DNA of 64,000 bases from Flavobacterium sp. (GCF_039595935.1 NZ_JBCNKR010000006.1:1178001-1242000), one strand, 5' to 3'. Counted from the stretch's first letter, positions 1 to 9,943 are shown. Numbers and translations are program-made. The notes: generated from the sequence alone by a model not told the origin.

Positions 1-1167
1 CAATGCTAAAGCACAAGCTTTGATTACCATATCGTTGAAAGACACTTTTGTATCAGGAACGCTGTTGATAGCAGTTCTTGCCTGCATAGCTTCGTCCATA
101 CTTACTTCGATCACTAAGTTGTAGTGAGGAGCTGTAAATAATGACTCAGATAAACGTTTAGCAATGATTTTACGCATTTGAGAGTTTTTGATCTCTTCTG
201 TGTAAACTTCTCCCGCAGGAACAAATATTTTTGCAGCAGGAGCAGCAGTTTCTTGTTTAGCGGCTGGTGCAGAAGTTGTAGTTTGTGCTTGTGCAGATGG
301 AGTAAAGTTTTCGATATCGCTTTTTACGATACGTCCGTTTTCTCCAGATCCTTTAACTTGTGATAATTGAATTCCTTTGTCAGAAGCAATTTTCTTAGCT
401 AATGGTGAAGCTAAAATTCTTCCTCCATTTGAAGAAGTTTCAGCAACAGCTTCTGTAGCTTGTGCAGCAGCAGGAGCAGCTTTTGTTTCTTCTGCAGCAG
501 GAGCACTAGCAGTTGCAGCGCCTCCGGCAGTAAAGTTATCAGCGATTCCAGAGATGTCAGTTCCTGCAGGTCCAATGATAGCTAATAAACTGTCAACAGG
601 AGCAGTGTTTCCTTCCTGAATTCCGATGTATAATAATGTTCCGGCATTGAAAGACTCAAACTCCATAGTAGCTTTGTCAGTTTCAATTTCGGCTAAAATA
701 TCTCCTTCAGCTACAGTATCGCCCACTTTTTTCAACCAGGTTGCCACTGTACCTTCTGTCATTGTATCACTCAAACGAGGCATTGTTACTACAACAACAC
801 CTTTTGGTAATTCAGCTGCAGCTTTTGCAGGAGCAGCAGTTTCAGTTTTTGCTTCAGCAGCTGGAGCATCCGCTTTTGGAGCTTCGGCAGCAGCAGCACC
901 ACCAGCTAAAAGAGCAGAAATATCTTCTCCTTCGTTACCAATGATGGCTAATAATGAATCAACCGGAGCAGTTTCTCCAGCCTGAATTCCGATATGTAAA
1001 AGAGTTCCTTCGTTAAAAGATTCGAACTCCATTGTTGCTTTATCTGTTTCAATTTCAGCTAAGATATCACCTTCGCTTACTTTGTCGCCTACTTTTTTAA
1101 GCCATGTTGCTACCGTTCCTTCCGTCATAGTATCGCTCAAACGAGGCATAGTTACTTTAATTGCCAT
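1..1167 (-). CDS. Pyruvate dehydrogenase E2, dihydrolipoamide acetyltransferase (partial)
   Basis: This is the N-terminal 389 codons of the E2 core of the cytoplasmic pyruvate dehydrogenase complex; the catalytic domain runs off the left edge. The protein begins MAIKVTMPRLSDTMTEG and carries two tandem lipoyl domains. Each contains the lipoylation motif ETDKATMEFES, and they are separated by Ala/Pro-rich flexible linkers. A peripheral subunit-binding domain follows (ILASPLAKKIASDKGI), then another linker and the start of the acyltransferase domain (MRKIIAKRLSESLFTAPHYNL). The ATG lies 6 bp after the stop of the E1-alpha gene, so the two are co-transcribed. No E1-beta gene lies between them. 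The assignment is secure; only the C-terminus is unseen. Confidence 0.95.
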   Translation of the reverse strand, partial: MAIKVTMPRLSDTMTEGTVATWLKKVGDKVSEGDILAEIETDKATMEFESFNEGTLLHIGIQAGETAPVDSLLAIIGNEGEDISALLAGGAAAAEAPKADAPAAEAKTETAAPAKAAAELPKGVVVVTMPRLSDTMTEGTVATWLKKVGDTVAEGDILAEIETDKATMEFESFNAGTLLYIGIQEGNTAPVDSLLAIIGPAGTDISGIADNFTAGGAATASAPAAEETKAAPAAAQATEAVAETSSNGGRILASPLAKKIASDKGIQLSQVKGSGENGRIVKSDIENFTPSAQAQTTTSAPAAKQETAAPAAKIFVPAGEVYTEEIKNSQMRKIIAKRLSESLFTAPHYNLVIEVSMDEAMQARTAINSVPDTKVSFNDMVIKACALAL

Positions 1168-1173
1168 GATCTA

Positions 1174-2172
1174 TTATAATTTATGAGGTGTAAATGGATA
1201 GTCTTCTTGTGCGTATACTACATCGTATAATTGTTGTAAGTCTGGATATGGAGATTCTTCAGCGAATTTCGCACATTCTTCAACTAAGTCTTTAACTCTT
1301 TGGTCAATTACTTCGATTTCTGCTTCTGTAGCATATTTTTGATCTAAGATTACATCAAGAACTTGTGTAATCGGGTCGATTTTTTTGTACTCTTCAACCT
1401 CTTCTTTAGAACGGTATAATTGAGCATCAGACATAGAGTGTCCTCTGTAACGGTACGTTTTCATTTCAAGGAAAGTTGGTCCGTCTCCACGACGAGCTCT
1501 TTCCATAGCTTCATGCATTGCTTCAGCAACTTTTACAGGATTCATTCCGTCAACAGGTCCGCAAGGCATTTCGTAACCTAAACCTAATTTCCAGATGTCA
1601 GTGTGGTTTGCAGTTCTTTCTACAGAAGTACCCATTGCATAACCGTTGTTTTCAACGATAAATACAACTGGAAGTTTCCATAACATTGCCATGTTGAAAG
1701 CTTCGTGTAAAGAACCTTGTCTGGCAGCTCCGTCACCAAAATAAGTTAAGGTAACACCGCCTGTGTTGAAATATTTATCTGCAAAAGCAATACCAGCTCC
1801 TACAGGAATTTGAGCACCCACGATTCCGTGTCCGCCATAAAAACCATGTTCTTTAGAGAAAATGTGCATAGAACCTCCCATACCTTTAGAAGTTCCTGTC
1901 GCTTTTCCTAAAAGTTCAGCCATTACGTTTTTAGGATCAACTCCCATACCAATTGGCTGCACGTGGTTTCTGTAAGCAGTAATCATTTTGTCTTTCGTCA
2001 AGTCCATAGCGTGCAATGCACCCGCTAATACAGCTTCTTGACCATTATATAGGTGTAGAAAACCTCTAACTTTTTGTTGAATGTATAATGCTGCAAGTTT
2101 GTCTTCAAACTTTCTCCAAAGCAGCATGTCTTCATACCACTTTAAATATACCTCTTTTGTAACTTCTTTCAT
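1174..2172 (-). CDS. pdhA: Pyruvate dehydrogenase E1 component subunit alpha
   Basis: This 332-residue protein is the thiamine-diphosphate-dependent alpha subunit of E1, which decarboxylates pyruvate and acetylates the E2 lipoyl groups. The TPP/Mg motif begins at GDGAARQGSLHEAFNMA and continues to the NNGYAMGT segment. The phosphorylation-loop region YRYRGHSMSDAQLYR is also typical of the alpha subunit. Length is normal for heterotetrameric E1-alpha. It is first in the operon, followed 6 bp later by E2. The beta subunit is not in this window, as is common in Bacteroidota where pdhB lies elsewhere. TPP dependence gives a loose metabolic link to the thi operon in the same window. Confidence 0.96.
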   Translation of the reverse strand: MKEVTKEVYLKWYEDMLLWRKFEDKLAALYIQQKVRGFLHLYNGQEAVLAGALHAMDLTKDKMITAYRNHVQPIGMGVDPKNVMAELLGKATGTSKGMGGSMHIFSKEHGFYGGHGIVGAQIPVGAGIAFADKYFNTGGVTLTYFGDGAARQGSLHEAFNMAMLWKLPVVFIVENNGYAMGTSVERTANHTDIWKLGLGYEMPCGPVDGMNPVKVAEAMHEAMERARRGDGPTFLEMKTYRYRGHSMSDAQLYRSKEEVEEYKKIDPITQVLDVILDQKYATEAEIEVIDQRVKDLVEECAKFAEESPYPDLQQLYDVVYAQEDYPFTPHKL

Positions 2173-2273
2173 CTGAATTCTTTCTTTTGCTAAAGTTGTT
2201 TGTGTTATCGATTATTGTGCCTTTACCGCAAAATAGTTTCCTCCCACAAATTTGCGCCCGAAAGGTCGGGATG

Positions 2274-2281
2274 CAAAAATA
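2274..2281 (-). promoter_or_regulatory. Putative -7 element for the pdhA-E2 operon
   Basis: On the minus strand this reads TATTTTTG, a perfect match to the Bacteroidetes -7 consensus TAnnTTTG, about 100 bp upstream of the pdhA ATG. A weaker TTTA lies about 19-20 bp upstream of it in place of the -33 TTTG. The assignment rests on motif match only. Confidence 0.4.
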
Positions 2282-2331
2282 AGACATTACATTTAAGAAC
2301 TAAAATTTAAACGATACTTTTTGGCTTTTTT

Positions 2332-2814
2332 TTACAAGAACTTTTTATCAAACATAAAAGGGAGTAAATTTTTTAGGGATGCTGATTTGTAAACTTCGCC
2401 AATTTCTCCCATAAAATAAATTTCGATAGGGGTATCCTGCTTTATTTCATATTCTGCAATTGACTGACGGCAAGAACCACACGGCGGAATAGGTGCTTTG
2501 GTTTGATTCGTGTCTGAAGCTGCTGTGATAGCCATTTTTAAAATTTTTGCTTCAGGATAAGCACTTCCTGCATAAAAAATCGCCGTTCTTTCTGCGCATA
2601 ATCCCGACGGATAAGCAGCGTTTTCCTGATTTGAACCTAGAATTACCTGTCCGTTATCAAGAAGAAGTGCGGCACCAACTCTAAATTGTGAATAGGGCGC
2701 ATAGGCTTTTTTACGAATTTGAACAGCCTGATTCATTAAATCCTGAATATCTTTTGAAAGTTCATTGATGCTGTCGTAAATGGTAAATGACGATGTAATG
2801 CTTATTTCTTTCAT
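2332..2814 (-). CDS. cdd: Cytidine deaminase
   Basis: This enzyme hydrolyses cytidine and deoxycytidine to uridine and deoxyuridine in pyrimidine salvage. The 160-residue protein has the zinc-site motifs CAERTAIF, with the catalytic Glu, and PCGSCRQ, the two further Cys ligands of the homotetrameric class. RVGAALLLDNG forms the core strand. I chose the ATG at 2814. The longer frame begins with a TTG at 2838 that lies inside the porV terminator stem, and its extra eight residues look like translated terminator sequence. The gene is downstream of porV but separated from it by that terminator. Confidence 0.93.
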   Translation of the reverse strand: MKEISITSSFTIYDSINELSKDIQDLMNQAVQIRKKAYAPYSQFRVGAALLLDNGQVILGSNQENAAYPSGLCAERTAIFYAGSAYPEAKILKMAITAASDTNQTKAPIPPCGSCRQSIAEYEIKQDTPIEIYFMGEIGEVYKSASLKNLLPFMFDKKFL

Positions 2815-2831
2815 TTTTATAGGGGAAAAAA

Positions 2832-2864
2832 AATCCAAATTTCTAAACTTCAGAAATTTGGATT
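2832..2864 (-). terminator. Rho-independent terminator of porV
   Basis: A perfect 13-bp inverted repeat (2832-2844 with 2852-2864, 7-nt loop) is followed on the minus strand by a run of eight T (2826-2833). It lies just after the porV stop and immediately before cdd. Confidence 0.8.
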
Positions 2865-2889
2865 GTAATTGTTTTTGTATGTTTTTTAT

Positions 2890-4098
2890 TTAGTACGTTT
2901 CGTATTTGTCGCCAAAGTTAAAGGTTAAAGAGAAACGAAGTGTATTTTCTAAAGGATTTTTAACTTTTGATGCTGAAAATAAATACGAAACATCAATTCT
3001 CATGATATTGTATTTAAAACCTGCTCCTAAAGAGAAAAACTGTTTAGCTCCTTTCATTGGGCTTTCGTGGTAATATCCTAAACGCATTGCGAAAGAGTCC
3101 TGATACATATATTCAGCAGCGGCACTATACGTTATTTCTTTTAATTCTTCACTGAAACCATCAGGTGCATCTCCAAATGATTTAAAAATTCCTTCTACCC
3201 AGCCCGTGTCTTTATATTTATTATAGCTAATTGCGTCTGCTTCTGATTGTGAAATATCTTCCGGATCTGTAAAATCGCCGTCTCCGTTTGCGTCAACCGG
3301 AGTTCCGGGTCCCGGAGGAGTTGGAACTAAAAGTTTTGTAAACTCTACACTTACCCCAAGTTTGTTATAGTCATCAAATATAAAATCAAAGCCACCACCT
3401 AGTCTTAAATTAGCCGGTAAAAAGTTTGAGCTTAAATCGTCATTATCATAACTGATTTTTGGTCCTAAGTTTTGAATATTGAAACCAGCTCTCCATCTTC
3501 CGTTGAAATCCTGGTAAGCGATTTCTTCTGATTGATAGAAACCAGCCACGTCAACAGCAAAAGAACTTGCTGCAGAAGCATCTACTTCTCCAGAAGGAAT
3601 TTTCAGGTTAGACCTAATATATCTCCCCGCAACAGCCATCGAGAATGTTTCACTTAATTTTAGTGAGTAAGATCCGTCTAGAGCAAATTCGTTTGGACTT
3701 ACTTCTCTGGTTGCTTCGTTAGGGTCGCCTGTTTCTCTTAATTCGATTCCTCCAAAACCAAAATAGCGGAAACTTGCTCCAAAAGCACTTTTTTCATTGA
3801 TTTTGTTGTAATACGTTAGCTGACCAAGTGAAATATCATTCGCAAGATCGGTTAAATAAGGTGTGTAGCTGATAGAAAGCCCTTGTGCGTCTTCTGCAAA
3901 GGCATATTTTGCCGGATTCCATTGTTGAGAAAAAACATCTGATGATGTGGCAACGCCTTGATCTGCTAAACCTGCAGCTCTCGCATCAGCTGCTACTAGT
4001 AAGAAAGGAACTCCTGTTGTAATAGGGCGCTCAATATTTTGGGCTTTTGCGAAGGAAATGACTAATAAACAAATTAGTAAAAGTGATATTTTTCTCAT
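2890..4098 (-). CDS. porV: Type IX secretion outer-membrane protein PorV (LptO)
   Basis: PorV is a FadL/OmpP1-like beta-barrel that, with PorU, forms the cell-surface attachment complex of the type IX secretion system. It receives CTD-bearing cargo from the SprA translocon. The 402-residue protein has a Sec signal peptide (MRKISLLLICLLVISFAKAQ). The N-terminal segment ITTGVPFLLVAADARAAGLA is characteristic of the PorV/PorQ family and leads into many amphipathic strands. It ends with an aromatic C-terminus typical of barrels (LTFNFGDKYETY). It lies 42 bp after porU on the same strand, the conserved porU-porV order. Confidence 0.95.
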   Translation of the reverse strand: MRKISLLLICLLVISFAKAQNIERPITTGVPFLLVAADARAAGLADQGVATSSDVFSQQWNPAKYAFAEDAQGLSISYTPYLTDLANDISLGQLTYYNKINEKSAFGASFRYFGFGGIELRETGDPNEATREVSPNEFALDGSYSLKLSETFSMAVAGRYIRSNLKIPSGEVDASAASSFAVDVAGFYQSEEIAYQDFNGRWRAGFNIQNLGPKISYDNDDLSSNFLPANLRLGGGFDFIFDDYNKLGVSVEFTKLLVPTPPGPGTPVDANGDGDFTDPEDISQSEADAISYNKYKDTGWVEGIFKSFGDAPDGFSEELKEITYSAAAEYMYQDSFAMRLGYYHESPMKGAKQFFSLGAGFKYNIMRIDVSYLFSASKVKNPLENTLRFSLTFNFGDKYETY

Positions 4099-4140
4099 TT
4101 TTGGGACTTAATGGTATTTATGTTACAAATATATATATTT

Positions 4141-7100
4141 TTATAGAATGACCAATTTTTCGTATTTTTCTGCTTTTTTATTTGTTAAACTAGACCTTAC
4201 AGTGAGTTTATAAATGTAAACTCCTTTTCCAATTCGGTCTCCAAAATCATCCTTTCCGTCCCATGTTATCTCTCTGGATAAAAAACCTTCTGTTGTAATG
4301 ATTTGGTTTTTTGTCCAAACCACTTTTCCTGTAATTGTCATGACCTGAACCTGTACATCTAAAGGTTCATAAGGTCTGTTGTGCGAAAACCAAAACTGTG
4401 TGTAGGTTGAAAAAGGATTCGGATAATTTAAAACGTGTGTTAACTTTAATTCTTCGTCGCCTATAACCACAAATTGTATTTCGCTTGTTACGGGATTGTT
4501 ATAAACATCCCATGCCGTAAAACTAATTGTATGAAGTCCTGCAGATAAATTTCTAAGCGGAAAACGTAAATTTCCGTTTGTATAATCATCTAATTTTGTT
4601 TGATAATAATCATTCAAAATATAAGGATTGCTCACGTCTCCATCCAGAACTGCTATAATATCATGACCAATTCCGCTGGCAGTATTTATACCATTTTCAT
4701 CTTCTAAAAATGCCAAAAGAAAAGGCGATGCATTTGTAATTCCTCCGGACACAAAAGTTTCATCGTTCATATATAACTTAACTTTTGGACTTATATTGTC
4801 CTGAGGTGCATTTTCATTTATTCCTCCAATTTTTATGGTGTTATTATAACCCGTTTGGTTTTCAAGTGTTTGATTTTTTTTAGCATAAAAACTGATGCGT
4901 CCGTTGTCGACAGGTATGCGGATATCTCTTGGAACAACAAAGCTAAATTCAAACTGGCCGTTGGTTACAGAAGCATTGCCTCTAAATATTGTTTCTCCTA
5001 GGGTTTTGAATGACATTGCAGGGCTATATCCATCATTATTTAGTGTCGAAGTAGTTATCATTTTGTCGAAAATAGCAGTTGCAAGTTCACCGTTGTAATT
5101 ACTTAAAAGAACATTATTTTCGTCTGTTATTTCTCCTGAAATTTTAATTTTTGATAGTGATTTAAAATCCGGAATTGGCTTCGAAATCACAATATCGTTT
5201 ACTTTCGTTAAATTAATTCGTGGTTTCGGGATTGCTAACATCAAAGCAGGGTCTCCTATATATACAACAACATTACTGGCAGAACTTGGATTTTCATTTT
5301 TTGAAATTCTAAGAGATTCAGCAATACTATTATATTGATTTGAGTCATAAGATAGCAGGTTTTTGCTTAAGCTATCGTTGAAATTTTCGGCATTGAACTG
5401 GCCAATTTCACGAATAGTAGTTAACATAGAAATGGCCCCGCCTTTTGGATTCCAATATGTATATTCGCCGGCAGTTGGACGTGTAGGGTCGTCAAATCTT
5501 GAAAATTCGCAGGTAATGGTAATAAATAATGGGTATTTGTATTGATTATTCAGGTTTTGTCCGTCTGATTTTTCCCAAATTCTTTCGCCGGCAAGTCCGT
5601 CTTCACCTCCGTGACCTAAATAATTAAAAACTAAAGCACCTTTTTCGAAAGCGTTAAAAAAGTCGGTTCTTGCTTTTGGATATCTTGATCCTCCGGCAGA
5701 AGCTTCTTGTGTGTAAGCATCTAAAAAGATTTTATCAACATTTAAAAAAGGTTTTTCGGTGGCGATAACATCAGCTAGGTTATTTTGACGTGCTTGTAAT
5801 GAAGCATCAGAACTTTGGTCTGAATCATCGCTTAATAAAACGAAATTGTTTCTCCAGTTGCCGTAAGATTTTGTATCATGATATTCTAAAACTTTATTCA
5901 CCATTTCCTGAGCCTGCGAATTGTCTGAAACCAGCATTCGGCCCACGGCGATATCAATTCCGTCAAAAGGATAAGCAACAATTCCTTCATTAGCATCCAT
6001 AAGTCCGAAAAAGTCATCAGATGCAAATGAAGCTTCGCCTGTAGAATTACTGGTTAAGGATTGATATATAGGTACAATATTCGTGTTGTTCGAAACACGA
6101 TCTTTATAATCGTAAGAAGCGTCTCCAAATAAATTTAGATATTTTATTCTTTTATCGGTTGAAGAAGCATTGTCGTAAATGTATTTAACGCAGTTTCTAA
6201 TAGCTGCAATATCTTGTTTTCCAGATGAAAACTCCTGATAGATATCTTCTAAAGAAATAACTTTTACGTTTAAATTTGAATTACTGCGATGAAAAACAGC
6301 CAGTTTTTCGGCCTGAGAAGCCAGAACTTTCGGTGTTATAATAGCATAATCGATATCCTGAAAACTGTTTTGATTGTTTCTGAAAAGAGTACCTTTTAAG
6401 TTTTGATTCACAAGTTTAGACTGGCTTTCTTTTAAAGGCGTGTAATAATCTGCGGCATCTATTGCGACATAAGTTCTGATTTCGCCCAGATTAGCTTTAA
6501 AACTAAAAGACGTCTGATTCGCATTTTCGATTTTTAATACATTATATAGGTCTGTAATGTCCCAAATTTGAGAAATTCCCGAGGCATTTGCGACAGTATA
6601 ATTGGCAATTCCTGTTGTTGAACCTGCTAAATTATATTGAAATTTGAATTGTTTTCCGGTTCCGAGAAGTCTTCTTTTTGCGACTAGATTGATGTAGTCT
6701 AAATATCCTTTTGAGCCGGGAACTCCATTATTATTATAAGTTAATTTAATAGTAATGCTTTCTGCTCCTGTAAATGTGGTGTTTACGGGTAGTTTTTGCG
6801 TTAAATATTTGATTTCTGAACTAGCACTTAAGCTTGCGAAATTTAAAGTTCCAATATTTTGTCCGTTAGCAGAAATTGCAAATGAAGTAGGGGTAAAAGC
6901 AGCCGAAGCGGCATTTAATTCAATTTTCACAGGTACAGAAGTGTCAAGATTTGGGAAACTAAAAGTAAAATCCTGTTCTTGATTAATATCAAAAGATTCG
7001 CCCAGCCACTGACGGCCTAAGTGTACAATATTGGTCTGGTCAATTTCATGATATTGATAGTCATCAAACGTATTGAGTTCTAATGTGCTGTTTCCGGTTG

Positions 7101-7974
7101 GTTGATTAAAATTTGAAATTCTTTTTCCGTCACCTCCTGCTGTCGTAATATAATAATATGACTTATTGCTATAAAGGTTCAGGTTTGTCTGGCTTTCGCT
7201 GTTCCAATTATCGACGCCTTCAGCATAAAAAAGAATGTAATCATCATTGTTAAAAGTTCCGTCGCTTTCTCCAATAATCTGGATAGCATTTTCCATTAAA
7301 TCTTCCGGATAATAGGTGTTATTAACAAGCGGGAGCATTCTGCCTCCGTTTCCGTAAATTTTAATCTTTCTTGGATCTGCTTTACCCGGGTCAAATCCAA
7401 GGCTTTGTAGAAAAGATCTTGATATTTTATAAACACCTGATTTTTCTACATAAAATCGATACCAGTCTCCAGAGGCTAAAACAGAGTTTGAAATAACTGC
7501 TGACTTTTGATATATAGATGAACTGCTTTTTGCTGCTGAATTGCTGATATTGTAAGAAAAAGATCGTATGCGTTTGAAACCATTTCCGTCTTTAATAATT
7601 GGGAAAAGATTAAGAAATAACTGTTTTTTGTCTCTCGAAGTGGTAATTTTTAGAGATTCATTTGGCTTATTTGGGATATTTTCTACTGCTAAATCCCCTA
7701 AATCAGCTCTTGAAATTGACTCAAAATTGACGTTTGTAATTTCGATTAAACTGTTGCCTGCAACGCTGGATTGATTCAAATTAAGCAGCAGACTGATACT
7801 TTTTTTAGTAATGTCGAAGCGAAATGCGTTTCCTGAAAAGTACGGAATAATGATTTTGTTGTCGCCGTAATTCATCTCTTTTTTGGTCTGCCAATCGAGC
7901 GTAAAGCTCCCATTTATCTGGGAAAATGATAAGATTGGAATTAGAAATAGGTATAGGATTACGGTGTGTTTCAT
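4141..7974 (-). CDS. porU: Type IX secretion sortase PorU
   Basis: PorU is a gingipain-like (peptidase C25) surface sortase that removes the C-terminal signal of T9SS cargo and links the cargo to A-LPS or releases it. At 1277 residues it is full length. It has a signal peptide (MKHTVILYLFLIPILSFSQ) and an N-terminal propeptide and beta region. In the C25 domain the catalytic His is H788 in NYLGHGGEDG and the Cys is C822 in ITITCEFSRFD. The C-terminal module (LNYPNPFSTYTQFWF ... KGVYIYKLTV) resembles the type A sorting domain, which PorU itself retains. It is divergent from gldJ across a 207-bp spacer, so the T9SS/gliding locus is intact. Confidence 0.96.
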   Translation of the reverse strand: MKHTVILYLFLIPILSFSQINGSFTLDWQTKKEMNYGDNKIIIPYFSGNAFRFDITKKSISLLLNLNQSSVAGNSLIEITNVNFESISRADLGDLAVENIPNKPNESLKITTSRDKKQLFLNLFPIIKDGNGFKRIRSFSYNISNSAAKSSSSIYQKSAVISNSVLASGDWYRFYVEKSGVYKISRSFLQSLGFDPGKADPRKIKIYGNGGRMLPLVNNTYYPEDLMENAIQIIGESDGTFNNDDYILFYAEGVDNWNSESQTNLNLYSNKSYYYITTAGGDGKRISNFNQPTGNSTLELNTFDDYQYHEIDQTNIVHLGRQWLGESFDINQEQDFTFSFPNLDTSVPVKIELNAASAAFTPTSFAISANGQNIGTLNFASLSASSEIKYLTQKLPVNTTFTGAESITIKLTYNNNGVPGSKGYLDYINLVAKRRLLGTGKQFKFQYNLAGSTTGIANYTVANASGISQIWDITDLYNVLKIENANQTSFSFKANLGEIRTYVAIDAADYYTPLKESQSKLVNQNLKGTLFRNNQNSFQDIDYAIITPKVLASQAEKLAVFHRSNSNLNVKVISLEDIYQEFSSGKQDIAAIRNCVKYIYDNASSTDKRIKYLNLFGDASYDYKDRVSNNTNIVPIYQSLTSNSTGEASFASDDFFGLMDANEGIVAYPFDGIDIAVGRMLVSDNSQAQEMVNKVLEYHDTKSYGNWRNNFVLLSDDSDQSSDASLQARQNNLADVIATEKPFLNVDKIFLDAYTQEASAGGSRYPKARTDFFNAFEKGALVFNYLGHGGEDGLAGERIWEKSDGQNLNNQYKYPLFITITCEFSRFDDPTRPTAGEYTYWNPKGGAISMLTTIREIGQFNAENFNDSLSKNLLSYDSNQYNSIAESLRISKNENPSSASNVVVYIGDPALMLAIPKPRINLTKVNDIVISKPIPDFKSLSKIKISGEITDENNVLLSNYNGELATAIFDKMITTSTLNNDGYSPAMSFKTLGETIFRGNASVTNGQFEFSFVVPRDIRIPVDNGRISFYAKKNQTLENQTGYNNTIKIGGINENAPQDNISPKVKLYMNDETFVSGGITNASPFLLAFLEDENGINTASGIGHDIIAVLDGDVSNPYILNDYYQTKLDDYTNGNLRFPLRNLSAGLHTISFTAWDVYNNPVTSEIQFVVIGDEELKLTHVLNYPNPFSTYTQFWFSHNRPYEPLDVQVQVMTITGKVVWTKNQIITTEGFLSREITWDGKDDFGDRIGKGVYIYKLTVRSSLTNKKAEKYEKLVIL

Positions 7975-8057
7975 TAGTTTAAAAACCGAAATTTAATTAA
8001 AAAAAAATTAGTAAGTAAAAATATAGTATTTCATGTTACAGTAAATAATAAAAAGTA

Positions 8058-8065
8058 TATTTTTG
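8058..8065 (+). promoter_or_regulatory. Putative -7 element for gldJ
   Basis: TATTTTTG matches the Bacteroidetes -7 consensus TAnnTTTG about 117 bp upstream of the gldJ start, in the spacer between divergent porU and gldJ. I see no clear TTTG at the matching -33 spacing, so this is tentative. Confidence 0.35.
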
Positions 8066-8181
8066 CGTTCGTAACTAAAGGTTATTTTCTGGTAAAAAAC
8101 AGCTAAATAAAATTATTAGAACAGATGTTGCTAATTAAATGTTAATTATTATATTGCAGCACCTAAATTTATCACCTAAGA

Positions 8182-9870
8182 ATGAGTATGAAAGTAAACA
8201 AAATTGTAGTCTTGCAATTAATGATGTCAATGGTATTGATGTTGGGCACGGCTAGTTGTAGCAAAAAATCGAGTTCGAGCCATGCTTCTAGAGCAACAGG
8301 TTGGGATGTAGATAGTCAGAATGGAACAGCTGCTAGAAATGCTGGAAAAAAACAACAGGCTGGACCTGGTTTAGTTTTTGTTGAAGGAGGTACGTTTACA
8401 ATGGGTAAAGTACAGGATGATGTTATGCACGATTGGAATAACACGCCAACTCAGCAACACGTTCAATCATTCTACATGGATGAAACCGAAGTTACCAATG
8501 GTATGTACTTAGAATACCTAGAGTGGTTAAAGAAAGTTTTCCCTCCAACAGAAGAAAATTACAAGAATATTTACGAAGGTGCATCGCCAGATACATTAGT
8601 TTGGAGAAATCGTTTAGGTTACAACGAAACGATGACTAATAACTATTTAAGACATCCATCTTATGCTGATTACCCAGTAGTTGGTGTTAACTGGATTCAG
8701 GCTGTTGAATTTAGTAAATGGAGAACAGACCGTGTAAACGAGGCTGTTTTAGAGAAAAACGGATATCTTAAAAAAGGTGCTAAAACTCAGGATGTAAGTG
8801 CAGAAAGTATATTTAATACTGAAACTTATGTAGCTTCTCCAACTTCAACTTATGGAGGAAATGAGGAATTAGTTTTAAAGAAAAACCCATCAGGAAAAAG
8901 AACTAAACCTGGAAAAGATGGTGCTGTTGAAGAGAAAAATGTGTACGCACAACGTTCTTCAGGGATTATCTTACCTGAGTACAGACTTCCTACCGAAGCA
9001 GAGTGGGAATATGCTGCTGCTGCTGATGTAGGACAAAGAGAATACAATATTTACAAAGGACAAAAGAAATATCCTTGGTCTGGAGATTATACACGTTCAG
9101 CTAAACGTAAAAACAAAGGGGATCAATTGGCTAACTTTAAACAAGGAAACGGTGATTACGGTGGAATTGCAGGATGGTCTGATGACGGTGCTGATATCAC
9201 TAATAAAGTAAAAAGTTATGCTGCAAATGATTTCGGTCTTTACGATATGGCAGGTAACGTAGCAGAATGGGTTGCCGATGTTTACAGACCTATTATTGAT
9301 AACGAAGCTAACGACTTTAACTACTATAGAGGTAACCAATATGCTAAAAACAAAATTGGTAAAGATGGTAAAATTGAAATCGTTACTACTGCTTCAATCA
9401 AATACGATACTTTAAGTAACGGTAAAGTTATCGCTAGAAACCTTCCTGGAGAAATTGCTCAGGTTCCGGTTGACGAGCAGGAAACTTACTTAAGACAAAA
9501 CTTTAGTACAAGCGACAACATCAACTATAGAGATGGTGATAAACAATCTTCAAGATTCTTTGACTTTGGAGATTCTGAATCAGGTCCAAAACCAGATCAG
9601 GCTATGTACAACTCTCCTAAACACAATGTAACTGTTGACAGTTTAGGTAAAATGATTAGAAAATATGATAACTCTAGTAAACGTACTACTTTAATCGATG
9701 ATAAAGTAAGAGTTTACAAAGGAGGTTCTTGGAGAGACAGAGCTTACTGGTTAGATCCGGCTCAAAGAAGATACTTCCCTCAAGATATGGCAACTGATTA
9801 CATTGGATTTAGATGTGCAATGTCTAGAGTAGGTGCTAAAACTGAAAGAAGAAAATCACCAAGAAATTAA
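8182..9870 (+). CDS. gldJ: Gliding motility / T9SS lipoprotein GldJ
   Basis: GldJ is an inner-face outer-membrane lipoprotein needed for gliding and stable T9SS/motor assembly with GldK, GldN and GldO. The 562-residue length matches the family. A lipoprotein signal ends in a lipobox (MLGTASC) followed by Lys/Ser-rich sequence. The body is a formylglycine-generating-enzyme (sulfatase-modifying factor) fold: GLVFVEGGTFTMG, then DETEVTNGMYLEYLEW, YRLPTEAEWEYAA, FGLYDMAGNVAEWVADVY and the terminal VYKGGSWRDRAYW ... DYIGFRCA. This domain has a structural rather than enzymatic role in Gld proteins. An in-frame ATG at 8188 is an equally possible start. It is divergent from porU. Confidence 0.96.
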   Translation: MSMKVNKIVVLQLMMSMVLMLGTASCSKKSSSSHASRATGWDVDSQNGTAARNAGKKQQAGPGLVFVEGGTFTMGKVQDDVMHDWNNTPTQQHVQSFYMDETEVTNGMYLEYLEWLKKVFPPTEENYKNIYEGASPDTLVWRNRLGYNETMTNNYLRHPSYADYPVVGVNWIQAVEFSKWRTDRVNEAVLEKNGYLKKGAKTQDVSAESIFNTETYVASPTSTYGGNEELVLKKNPSGKRTKPGKDGAVEEKNVYAQRSSGIILPEYRLPTEAEWEYAAAADVGQREYNIYKGQKKYPWSGDYTRSAKRKNKGDQLANFKQGNGDYGGIAGWSDDGADITNKVKSYAANDFGLYDMAGNVAEWVADVYRPIIDNEANDFNYYRGNQYAKNKIGKDGKIEIVTTASIKYDTLSNGKVIARNLPGEIAQVPVDEQETYLRQNFSTSDNINYRDGDKQSSRFFDFGDSESGPKPDQAMYNSPKHNVTVDSLGKMIRKYDNSSKRTTLIDDKVRVYKGGSWRDRAYWLDPAQRRYFPQDMATDYIGFRCAMSRVGAKTERRKSPRN

Positions 9871-9890
9871 GATTTAGAAATTTCAATTAA

Positions 9891-9943
9891 AAAAATTCCA
9901 AATTCCAAAAGCTGAATATTTCAGTACGGAATTTGGAATTTTT
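9891..9943 (+). terminator. Terminator downstream of gldJ
   Basis: A perfect 16-bp inverted repeat of an AT-rich sequence (9891-9906 with 9928-9943) is followed by T residues. The same AAATTCCAAATTCC stem type recurs at 46420 and 53073. Confidence 0.75.

Noticed and set aside
178..985. Plus-strand frames rich in Ala/Ser/Val over the E2 gene
   Set aside because: They mirror the Ala/Pro linkers and lipoyl domains of the minus-strand E2 coding sequence; no independent features.
660..1130. About 100-bp near-duplicate DNA segments (possible repeat element)
   Set aside because: They encode the two tandem lipoyl domains of E2, so this is protein domain duplication, not a DNA repeat element.
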